Part shown: positions 52,286 to 59,506 of the stretch, piece after piece
How the letters are laid out: each line of letters starts with the position of its first letter
How positions within the stretch are numbered: position 1 is the first letter of the stretch
From: JAVBSN01 sp031556525
Lineage (GTDB): Bacteria; Bacillota; Clostridia; Lachnospirales; Lachnospiraceae
Length of the DNA stretch: 64,000 nt
Reading direction: 5' to 3'
Assembly: GCA_031556525.1 (NCBI GenBank)
Contig: JAVBSS010000006.1
Span: 29,332-93,331, forward strand
The notes under the pieces: model-generated
The model's input: only the letters and a program-made list of their open reading frames with translations
Databases searched by the model: none
Told to the model about the DNA's origin: nothing
Made by a program: the position numbers and the translations under genes

Positions 52286-52428
52286 AAAGAAAGAGAAATG
52301 TAACTTAGGTTACGCCCGTGGCGGACGAAGCGTACTTTGGTATATATTTTGCGGGTAATAGAAGTATGTTCAGTCTTGTGTGATAAGCACGGCTTTATCA
52401 CTTCAAAGCATTTTCTCTTTCTTTTTTT
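52286..52428 (+). ncRNA. Structured non-coding RNA candidate of the reverse transcriptase locus
   Basis: The segment is closed by a long terminal stem: AAAGAAAGAGAAATG at 52286-52300 pairs with CATTTTCTCTTTCTTT at 52409-52424 (15 bp, one bulged base) and is followed by seven T. Inside: hairpin GTAAC/GTTAC (52300-52313), hairpin CGCC/GGCG (52313-52323), and GTGATAA/TTATCAC (52380-52401) extended by GC/GC. It looks more G+C-rich than the flanks. It ends 40 bp before the RT gene. The layout, closed RNA then RT, is that of retron and DRT2/DRT9-type systems. Promoter not clear. Confidence 0.65.
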
Positions 52429-52467
52429 ATATTTATTCTTAGAATCATCACTTAGTACGGAGGTCAT

Positions 52468-53670
52468 ATGTCTATAATTAATGATATTAAAAATACTGAA
52501 AAATGGAATGATTTCCTGTCATATAAGATTAATAATTCTCACATTACAAAAAACGAAGAGGCTGACATTTATAATTTTATCGAATCTAGTAGATATGAAT
52601 ATTTTTACGCTCAGATAATTTCTGATAACTTCCCTTCTGATTACCCACGTAAAATAGTTGTGAACAAAGAAGGTGTTTCTAAGAAACGTATTGTCTATTC
52701 GTTTTCAGGTGATGATAATATAATTTTAAAATTTATTGCTCACTGTCTTTCTAGATATGATTACCAATTTTCTAGAAGCTGTTATTCTTTTCGCAGGAAT
52801 TACGGTGCAAAAGATGCTATAAATCATTTTAAATTCAATACAAGCTATAGCAAAAAATATTGTTTTAAGGGAGATATTCAAAATTATTTTAATTCTATAG
52901 ATATTGAACTTCTTATTGATAAATTAGAATTCTTAAAAAAAGATGATATAGTTATATATAATTTATTTGTTAATATTCTTAGGGAAGATAAAGTATATTA
53001 CAATAATACACTTATTACTGATAATCATGGTGCTATGGCTGGACTGCCTATATCACCTTTTTTTGCTAATGTATATTTATCTGAAATGGATAAGTATTTT
53101 GAAAGCAGAAAAATTCCTTATTTTCGTTACTCTGATGACATTCTTATATTTGCAGATACAATGGAGGAATTAAATAATTATATTGAATATTTCTACTTAA
53201 TTTTAGATCAACATAAGTTATGTATTAATCCATCTAAAGTAACTATTACAAAACCTAATGAATGTTTTGAATTTCTTGGTATCTCATATAATTGTGGTGA
53301 GATTGATTTATCTGCTAATACTCTAAGAAAAACTAAAGCTAAAATCAAAAGAAAAGCTGAGGCTCTTCGCCGATGGCAACGTAAAAAGGGACTAACTACA
53401 GATAAAGCTGCTATAGGATTTATACGTGCTATGAACCATAAGTTTTATGGTAATGATGATGACAATGACTTTTCATGGAACAGATGGTTTTTCCCTAATA
53501 TTACTACTGATAAGAGTTTGAAAATTATTGATGAATATATGCAAGAATATATTAGGTATATAATTACTGGCAGACACTATAAGGGAAATTACAGAATTAC
53601 TTATGATATGTTGAAAGAATTAGGTTATAGAAATCTTGTTGGGGAGTATTATGATTTTAAGAAAAGATAA
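52468..53670 (+). CDS. Stand-alone reverse transcriptase (unknown group, possible defence RT)
   Basis: 400 residues. RT motifs in order: SKKRIVYSF (motif 1), CYSFRRNYGAKDAI, first catalytic aspartate in FKGDIQNYFNSID near 134, GAMAGLPISPFFANVYLSEM, YFRYSDDILIFAD with the YxDD pair near 221, NPSKVTI and FEFLGISY. About 115 thumb-region residues follow (WNRWFFPNITTDKSLKIID, then GRHYKGNYRITYDMLKELGY). There is no maturase, endonuclease or retron VTG motif, and no diversity-generating template/variable repeat was found. With the structured RNA just upstream this fits the UG/DRT class of defence RTs. GGAGG precedes the ATG. Confidence 0.85.
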   Translation: MSIINDIKNTEKWNDFLSYKINNSHITKNEEADIYNFIESSRYEYFYAQIISDNFPSDYPRKIVVNKEGVSKKRIVYSFSGDDNIILKFIAHCLSRYDYQFSRSCYSFRRNYGAKDAINHFKFNTSYSKKYCFKGDIQNYFNSIDIELLIDKLEFLKKDDIVIYNLFVNILREDKVYYNNTLITDNHGAMAGLPISPFFANVYLSEMDKYFESRKIPYFRYSDDILIFADTMEELNNYIEYFYLILDQHKLCINPSKVTITKPNECFEFLGISYNCGEIDLSANTLRKTKAKIKRKAEALRRWQRKKGLTTDKAAIGFIRAMNHKFYGNDDDNDFSWNRWFFPNITTDKSLKIIDEYMQEYIRYIITGRHYKGNYRITYDMLKELGYRNLVGEYYDFKKR

Positions 53671-53705
53671 ACACTGTATCCAAATTTGAATACAGTGTTT
53701 TTATT
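53669..53705. terminator. Bidirectional terminator after the RT gene
   Basis: AAACACTGTAT pairs with ATACAGTGTTT (11 bp), with an inner palindrome CAAATTTG, followed by TTATTT. It separates the RT gene from the convergent lipoprotein gene. Confidence 0.85.
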
Positions 53706-54511
53706 TACTTTGAATATTGATATTCTGAAAATGGAATAAAAGGAATAGATACATACATATCCAAATACTGTTGTATTATCTGACGTGCCTCATCTTCAGA
53801 AACTTCCGTATCATTTGTCCAATCATAATCCATATCTGTTGTTGTATACCACTTCATTACAGAATAGTCGTCCGCATCTGGCAAGTCAGTTCTTAATCCT
53901 TCAACTACATCTATTGTCATTCCATCTTGTGCTATCTGTAATACATACCAATCCGAATAAGCTGCCCCACTTGAGCTTTCATTAGCAAATTTATTATCAC
54001 TTCGTAAATAGTATCTATTTCTTTCCCAACCAGTCAAAATTGATTCTGGGCTACCATCTACTAAAGTGTATACTTCAAAAACCATATTTTTTACATCTGG
54101 ATTATCTGAAGTAAAACCTATAATTAATTCTGAAATACCATTACCATCAATATCTGTTATATAATAACCTGTATCAGCTAGATAATCCCCTTCACCTGCA
54201 TATACACACATGTAGTTAATTGAAGATGCTGTTACACTCTCTGCATCCCATTTTTCACTCATTGCTACATAGTATTTATCTAATATTTCTTTGTAGCTAT
54301 TTTCATCAGATTTTATTGTGTCTACTGGCGCTGTTGTCTCAGTTACGCCTTCCACCTCATTTGTTTCATCTGTACTTTCTGACACATTTTCTATTGCTTC
54401 GTCAGTTATATCAACTTTATCCAGCCCTTGCTCTGCATCTTTTTTGCTACATCCTCCTACAACAAATACCATAGACACACATAAACATGTTAAAATCAAA
54501 ATTCTCTTCAT
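53705..54511 (-). CDS. Lipoprotein with DIDGNG-type repeat domain (paralogue 1)
   Basis: 268 residues. A lipoprotein signal (VFVVGGC, cysteine at 21) is followed by an acidic Thr/Glu-rich linker to about residue 70. The globular domain has EILDKYYVAMSEKWD, then YYITDIDGNGISELIIGFTS, a loop resembling calcium-binding or VCBS-type motifs, and MVFEVYTLVDGSPESIL. It ends FIPFSEYQYSK. It should be anchored outside the membrane; function unknown. Two paralogues lie at 57.4 and 58.4 kb. Confidence 0.8.
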   Translation of the reverse strand: MKRILILTCLCVSMVFVVGGCSKKDAEQGLDKVDITDEAIENVSESTDETNEVEGVTETTAPVDTIKSDENSYKEILDKYYVAMSEKWDAESVTASSINYMCVYAGEGDYLADTGYYITDIDGNGISELIIGFTSDNPDVKNMVFEVYTLVDGSPESILTGWERNRYYLRSDNKFANESSSGAAYSDWYVLQIAQDGMTIDVVEGLRTDLPDADDYSVMKWYTTTDMDYDWTNDTEVSEDEARQIIQQYLDMYVSIPFIPFSEYQYSK

Positions 54512-54540
54512 AATAATACCTTTCTTTTGTTATATATTTA

Positions 54541-55671
54541 TTATTCACCAAATATTTCTTCTAAATACTTAGCTATTTCTTTAATACTATCTTCTGCTTG
54601 TGGGCATACACCTATTTGGTCTCCAAATCCATGTCCCATTCCTCTATATATAATAGTTTTGATGTCTCTCCCCGCTGCCTTAAGTGTCTGAGCATAGGCA
54701 AAATCTTCAAATACTAAGAAATCATGTTCTCCAAACATTAATAGAGTAGAGGGTATATCATGTTGATCATCTAGTAATGGTGATGCATAAATGTGACCTG
54801 CTTCTAAGTTACCTTGCAAATATACATCTTGAAGCATTGTGTTTTGCTTACTATCATCATCTCCTGACATCATTCCAAACATCATATTTAATAGCTTTGC
54901 ATGTTTTTTACTACAATGATATTGCGACCTATCCACACCCTTGTAATATTCCGTCTCTATTCCTGCGACATTAACCGCTGGATAGTATAACACTCTAGCC
55001 TTTACCATATTGGTATGTTCTTCTCTATCTCGTAGTGTAACTGCGGCGGCTAGATTTCCCCCAGCTGAGTCCCCTGAGACTACCATTCTTGTATTATCTC
55101 CACCATATTTCGCACCATGATCTCTTGCCCATAGAGTTGCATAAAAACAATCATCTAATGGCTGTGGATAATGATTTTCAGGACAAAGTCTATAATCTAC
55201 ATTGAATGCTATACAGTCATAATTCTGTACTAACAATTTACACATTTGTTCTACTATATCTGCACTTCCGCCGAAGAATCCACCACCATGATAGTACACA
55301 AATATAGGTAAATTCTCTCCTGCATTTGTCCTCTTATATATTCGTATAGGAACTTCATAGCCGTCGGCACTAGGAACCTTTTCATAAAAAGTCTCAATAC
55401 CTTCATTTGCAATATAAGTACCTTTGTACTTATTGAACATCTTACGCATCGGCAATACTGATTCTAATACCGTTTCAGGTTCTTTTTGCTTAGGCATCAT
55501 TTTCATAATAAATGGCATCATCTTCATTGACTTATAAAGTCTCGGATCCATATCACCATCTTCGCCACCTTCTGGAATAGGTTTGACTAAAACATTTAAG
55601 CCTTTATATTCTGTCCATTTTGCTTCTGACTGAAGTTTTTCTATAATATTTACATTATACTTTCTTCCCAT
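54541..55671 (-). CDS. Alpha/beta hydrolase, hormone-sensitive-lipase-like esterase
   Basis: 376 residues. The HSL signature YYHGGGFFGGSADI lies near residue 127 and the nucleophile elbow VVSGDSAGGNLAAAV near 203. The acid is in LMFGEHDFLVFED and the histidine in YRGMGHGFGDQ. It would hydrolyse short-chain or acetyl esters in the cytoplasm, as no signal peptide is present. It lies 29 bp before the lipoprotein gene in the same direction. A 60-bp fragment of a second copy survives at 58341. Confidence 0.92.
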   Translation of the reverse strand: MGRKYNVNIIEKLQSEAKWTEYKGLNVLVKPIPEGGEDGDMDPRLYKSMKMMPFIMKMMPKQKEPETVLESVLPMRKMFNKYKGTYIANEGIETFYEKVPSADGYEVPIRIYKRTNAGENLPIFVYYHGGGFFGGSADIVEQMCKLLVQNYDCIAFNVDYRLCPENHYPQPLDDCFYATLWARDHGAKYGGDNTRMVVSGDSAGGNLAAAVTLRDREEHTNMVKARVLYYPAVNVAGIETEYYKGVDRSQYHCSKKHAKLLNMMFGMMSGDDDSKQNTMLQDVYLQGNLEAGHIYASPLLDDQHDIPSTLLMFGEHDFLVFEDFAYAQTLKAAGRDIKTIIYRGMGHGFGDQIGVCPQAEDSIKEIAKYLEEIFGE

Positions 55672-55791
55672 AGTAAGACCTCCCTGAACTCATTAATTAT
55701 TACTTCTAGTTACAATATTTGCACAATGTTATATTTCTATTCTGCTTTTATTCTATCATAATTTGAGTGAAAAATCATTCTAATAAAATAA

Positions 55792-55833
55792 CCTCCTTTT
55801 GATAGATCTACACTTTACCTATCAAAAAGGAGG
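55792..55833 (-). terminator. Rho-independent terminator after the SPFH gene
   Basis: CCTCCTTTTGATAG pairs with CTATCAAAAAGGAGG (14 bp, one bulged base); moderately T-rich on the minus-strand side. Confidence 0.75.
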
Positions 55834-55843
55834 CCATAAGTCC

Positions 55844-56839
55844 TTATGAATTACCTAATATTTTCTTTTTCTCTATATCAAATTCTTCTTGTGTTAAAAT
55901 ACCTTCATCTAATAAGGCTTTTAATTCTCTTAATAGCTCTGCTTTACTAGGTTCTTGTTTTGGCACACTAGTCGACGGCGCTGTTGCTTCTTCAACCGCC
56001 TTAGCCATCGTATTTCCAATAGCCATACCAGCTCCTAATCCAGCTAACCCGCCTTCTTGCTTTGATGCATCTCTCATAGCTCGTGCTGTTTGATATTGCA
56101 TGTATGTAGCCATGTCTTGCTTAGCCATGCCTATTCCGGATTGTTCATCAATAAGCTTTTCAACTTCATCTGGCAATGAAACGCTTTCAATAATTACATC
56201 AGTAAATTCAATACCTAATGATTTTGCTTGCTGATTCACCTTTTGTTGAAGTACTACAGAAAGCTTTCTATATTCTGTTGCTAAATCAAGCACCGACATT
56301 GCAGTCTCACCTATAGTAGTAGCAAATGCTTCTGTAACCATTGATGATAAATGTTCTATAATGTCAAATGTAAGTACTATTCCTTTTGTTCCAAATACTT
56401 CTCTCATAAATACAGGAACATTTACTACTCTAAACGCAAACTTTCCAAAGGATCTAATTCTAGCCATAGAAAATTCCGAATCCCTCTTTATAATTGGAGT
56501 TTTTGTTGCCCATTTATTATCAATAAATCGTCTTGTACTTAAAAAGTATACATCTGCAATAATAGGAGAATTAAATCCATATTTAAATGCTCCGAATTTT
56601 GATAATATAGGAAGATTTTCTGTTTTTAGTGTATGAGTGCCTGGTGGCAATACATCTGCCAACTGACCTCCCTTTAAAAATATAGCCGCTTGACCTTCTC
56701 TTACAATTACTTTTGATCCTTGCTTTATTTCATTATCTCCACTTTTACGAGTATATTTGCATACTAACATCTTATTACTTGTATCTTCATATTGAATGAC
56801 GTCAACAAATTGATCCATCATTGATTCTAAAACACCCAT
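55844..56839 (-). CDS. SPFH domain protein with C-terminal SHOCT motif
   Basis: 331 residues. The N-terminal SPFH/YdjI-like region includes IVREGQAAIFLKGGQLADVL, then PPGTHTLKTENLPI and the phage virion-core-like stretch. The C-terminus after a Pro/Thr linker is a SHOCT motif (LRELKALLDEGILTQEEFDI). Relatives are membrane-stress or scaffold proteins. It follows the TM2 gene by 12 bp, so both are in one operon. Confidence 0.88.
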   Translation of the reverse strand: MGVLESMMDQFVDVIQYEDTSNKMLVCKYTRKSGDNEIKQGSKVIVREGQAAIFLKGGQLADVLPPGTHTLKTENLPILSKFGAFKYGFNSPIIADVYFLSTRRFIDNKWATKTPIIKRDSEFSMARIRSFGKFAFRVVNVPVFMREVFGTKGIVLTFDIIEHLSSMVTEAFATTIGETAMSVLDLATEYRKLSVVLQQKVNQQAKSLGIEFTDVIIESVSLPDEVEKLIDEQSGIGMAKQDMATYMQYQTARAMRDASKQEGGLAGLGAGMAIGNTMAKAVEEATAPSTSVPKQEPSKAELLRELKALLDEGILTQEEFDIEKKKILGNS

Positions 56840-56851
56840 CTTAATCCCTCC

Positions 56852-57244
56852 CTAATGTTTTAATGGTAGTCCATCACCATCTTTAAATGTACCCAACAAT
56901 ATTAAAACCATATCTAAAACCCATCCCATACCTAACAAACCAAGTGTGCATAGGTATAATTTCCCTGAATCTGGCTTTCCTACATAAAACTTATGTACTC
57001 CAAAATAACCAAGAAAAAAGCATAATATAAAAGCTATAACTTTGCTATGTGGACTTTCCTCAACAACCTTTCTAGGTTTATATCCACTATTAGTTTCTGG
57101 GATTGTATTTGTTATAACTTGTGGCTGTGGTTGTTTTTGTGTAGCATCTTCTATTCTTTGACTTTGTACTTGAACTGTATGTCCACAATAGCTACATTTC
57201 CCATTTTCCATTGGAGCACCACACATTGTACATTTTTCTTCCAT
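56852..57244 (-). CDS. TM2 domain protein with N-terminal zinc ribbon
   Basis: 130 residues. A zinc-ribbon (CTMCGAPMENGKCSYCGHTV, two CxxC pairs) is followed by a Gln/Pro linker and a TM2 domain (SKVIAFILCFFLGYFGVHKF, then YVGKPDSGKLYL and GMGWVLDMVLIL) with the typical DxF-like turn. Two membrane helices. Commonly encoded with SPFH proteins as here; role unknown. Confidence 0.88.
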   Translation of the reverse strand: MEEKCTMCGAPMENGKCSYCGHTVQVQSQRIEDATQKQPQPQVITNTIPETNSGYKPRKVVEESPHSKVIAFILCFFLGYFGVHKFYVGKPDSGKLYLCTLGLLGMGWVLDMVLILLGTFKDGDGLPLKH

Positions 57245-57400
57245 AGTATGTACCTCCTAGTGTATTTATGTTAATTGTATATTATAATAAAATCGGTCTA
57301 TTTTTATAGTAAGATTTTTCAACAATATGCTTATATGGTATTATTATAATGGACGCATAGTATAAAATCAAATGTTTTAATTTGTAAGTGGTGATTGATA

Positions 57401-58198
57401 TTATTTTGAATATTGATATTCAGTAAATGAAATAAACGGAACAGAAATATGCATATTTGTATATCTCTCTATATTTTGATTTGCTTCATCTTCTGTTATA
57501 AGTTCATCGTTTGTACAATCATAATCCAAATCGTTTGTAAAATACCAATTAATCGTAGAGCTGTCATTTAAATCAGGTATATCTGTCCGTACACCCTCAA
57601 CCGCATTTAGAGTTTTCCCATCTTCTCCAATCTCTAAAATATAACAACTAGTAGATGCTGGTCCACCTGAGATTTGATTGATAAATTTACCATCATCGCA
57701 TAAATAATATATACATCTATCCTCACCCGATAGTATTATTTCTGGCTGATTATCTACTAAAGTATATACTTCAAAAACTGTATTTTTAAAAAATTCGTTA
57801 TCTTCAGTATTACCTATAAGTAATTCTGGAATACCATTACCATCGATATCCGAAATATAATATCCAGTACCTACCAAAAAATCACCTTTTTCCGATTTCA
57901 TGTATACACTCATATAATTTAAAGAAGCTTCTGATACTTGTTGCATATCCCATTTTTCATTCATCGCTACATAATACTTATCTAATATTTCTTTATAAGC
58001 ATCTTCATATGAACCTTCAACTGCTTCAGCATCCTCAGTTGACCCTGCATCTTTGGTCTTACCTTCATTTTCAGTTCCTTCCACATTTTCTGTGCTTATG
58101 TCAGTACTTTCTTTTTCGGAATCTTTACTACATCCTCCTATAACAAATACAGTTAACATGCATAAAACCATTAAAATCACTTTTTTATTTTTCCTCAT
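57401..58198 (-). CDS. Lipoprotein with DIDGNG-type repeat domain (paralogue 2)
   Basis: 265 residues. Lipobox VIGGC (cysteine at 23), acidic linker, then the same domain: DKYYVAMNEKWDMQQVSEAS, YYISDIDGNGIPELLIGNTE, VFEVYTLVDNQPEIIL and the end FISFTEYQYSK. It shares much of its length with paralogues 1 and 3, but the segment with the conserved NRYYLRSD is changed to RCIYYLCDD and the following residues diverge. Function unknown. Confidence 0.8.
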   Translation of the reverse strand: MRKNKKVILMVLCMLTVFVIGGCSKDSEKESTDISTENVEGTENEGKTKDAGSTEDAEAVEGSYEDAYKEILDKYYVAMNEKWDMQQVSEASLNYMSVYMKSEKGDFLVGTGYYISDIDGNGIPELLIGNTEDNEFFKNTVFEVYTLVDNQPEIILSGEDRCIYYLCDDGKFINQISGGPASTSCYILEIGEDGKTLNAVEGVRTDIPDLNDSSTINWYFTNDLDYDCTNDELITEDEANQNIERYTNMHISVPFISFTEYQYSK

Positions 58199-58340
58199 AA
58201 TATCCCCTTTTCTAATTCGTAATGTTTATAGTAGTATTTTGTATATTTCCAATTATATTTCTCATATTTTTAATAATTTGATTATAGCATAGTATAGGAC
58301 TATATTAAATTATATTAGGGCATTGAATTTATATTTTTTT

Positions 58341-58402
58341 CACTAGGTACTTTTTCATACAAAGTCCCAGTGCCTTCATCTGAAATATAAGTACCCCTAC
58401 TT
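58341..58402 (-). pseudogene. Fragment of a duplicated HSL-like esterase gene
   Basis: About 62 bp align with 55368-55431 inside the intact esterase gene, with some 10 substitutions and a small deletion. Shared runs include CACTAGG, CCTTCAT and AATATAAGTACC. The rest of the gene is absent. It overlaps the last codons of lipoprotein paralogue 3 and lies upstream of paralogue 2, as the intact esterase lies upstream of paralogue 1. Confidence 0.7.
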
Positions 58403-59203
58403 TAATAACTTTTCTAAATATTGATATTCAGAAAATGAAACATAGGGAACAGCAGTATACATATTTTTATATTGCTGTAGAATTTGTCTTGCTTCATCCT
58501 CTGATATAAGTTCATCATTTGTACAATCATAATCCAAATCTTTTGTAGAATACCAATTAATAGTAAAATAATCATTTATATCGGGCGTATCTGTTCGTAC
58601 ACCTTCAATCACATTTAGAGTTTTTCCATCTTCTGCAATCTCAAAAATATACCAATCAGAATAGGATGCTCCGCTTGAGCCTTCATTAGCAAATTTGCCA
58701 TCACTACGCAAATAGTATCTATTTCTTTCCATACCCGAGAAAATTAATTCAGGTTTATCATCCACTAAAGTATATACTTCAAAAACCATATCTTTTAAAA
58801 ATGAATCATCGGAAAGATTTCCTATAAGTAATTCAGGAATACCATTCCCATCAATATCTGAAATGTAATATCCCACGTCCATTAAACGATTATTTTCTTC
58901 TGATTCCACATATGTATACAAGTAATTTATAAGGTAATTTGAAACTTGTTCCATATTCTCTTTATCACATAATGCCTCATAATAATTATCTAATATCTCT
59001 TTATAATAATCTTCATATGATATATCATAGGTTTCAATACTCTCAGTTATAGCTGTATCTTCTGATTTTACTGTACCTTCAGTTATTTCTATATTCTCTG
59101 TGTCTATATCAGCGTTTTCTTGTTCAAACTCTTTACTACATCCTCCTATAATGATTGCTATAAGCATGCATAAAAATATTAAAACTATCTTATTATATTT
59201 CAT
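58397..59203 (-). CDS. Lipoprotein with DIDGNG-type repeat domain (paralogue 3)
   Basis: 268 residues. Lipobox IIGGC, acidic linker, domain with LDNYYEALCDKENMEQVSNY, YYISDIDGNGIPELLIGNLS, FEVYTLVDDKPELIFSG and NRYYLRSDGKFANEGSSGAS. It ends VSFSEYQYLEKLLK, a few residues longer than its paralogues. Start ATG at 59203 after AGAAGG; an in-frame GTG at 59212 is less likely. It lies 16 bp after the small gene of the restriction locus and may be read from that transcript. Confidence 0.8.
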   Translation of the reverse strand: MKYNKIVLIFLCMLIAIIIGGCSKEFEQENADIDTENIEITEGTVKSEDTAITESIETYDISYEDYYKEILDNYYEALCDKENMEQVSNYLINYLYTYVESEENNRLMDVGYYISDIDGNGIPELLIGNLSDDSFLKDMVFEVYTLVDDKPELIFSGMERNRYYLRSDGKFANEGSSGASYSDWYIFEIAEDGKTLNVIEGVRTDTPDINDYFTINWYSTKDLDYDCTNDELISEDEARQILQQYKNMYTAVPYVSFSEYQYLEKLLK

Positions 59204-59219
59204 AATATACACCTTCTTT

Positions 59220-59498
59220 TTATATTAAATTATACTTTTCATAAATTTCACTTAATGCCAATTCATGTGGCTCAATTGCTTTTAAAATCTGACATAATCT
59301 TTCTAGCTTTTCGTTACTAAGTGGTAACTCTAAGCGCTTACCTGATGTATACTTTCTTATTCCCTTTCCTGCATTTCCTCTTTCTGATATACCTGAAAAT
59401 CCTTCTTGTATTAAATAATCTCTTAGTTTAATTCTTTCTTCCTCACGACATTTATTATACATATCTTTTACTTCTAAAAATTCTTTCACTAAATCCAC
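59220..59498 (-). CDS. Small unknown protein downstream of hsdR
   Basis: 92 residues, charged, helical, soluble: VKEFLEVKDMYNKCREEERI, then a glycine-rich turn (GFSGISERGNAGKGIRKY) and a helix. I recognise no family. It begins 8 bp after the hsdR stop, so it is part of the restriction operon. The start is GTG; a second in-frame GTG three codons on (59489) has a better spaced AGGGTGG. It might be a modulator of the restriction enzyme; this is only a guess from position. Confidence 0.6.
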   Translation of the reverse strand: MDLVKEFLEVKDMYNKCREEERIKLRDYLIQEGFSGISERGNAGKGIRKYTSGKRLELPLSNEKLERLCQILKAIEPHELALSEIYEKYNLI

Positions 59499-59506
59499 CC
59501 TTTTTC

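Noticed and set aside
52174..52467. Minus-strand frame upstream of the RT as a normal gene
   Set aside because: It overlaps the end of a good gene and the stem-loop RNA, has no ribosome binding site, and its lysine/arginine-rich product looks non-native. It is mentioned only in relation to rolling-circle copies.
52286..53670. Group II intron or diversity-generating retroelement
   Set aside because: No maturase or HNH domain and no domain V-like element; no template/variable repeat pair or variable target gene was found nearby.
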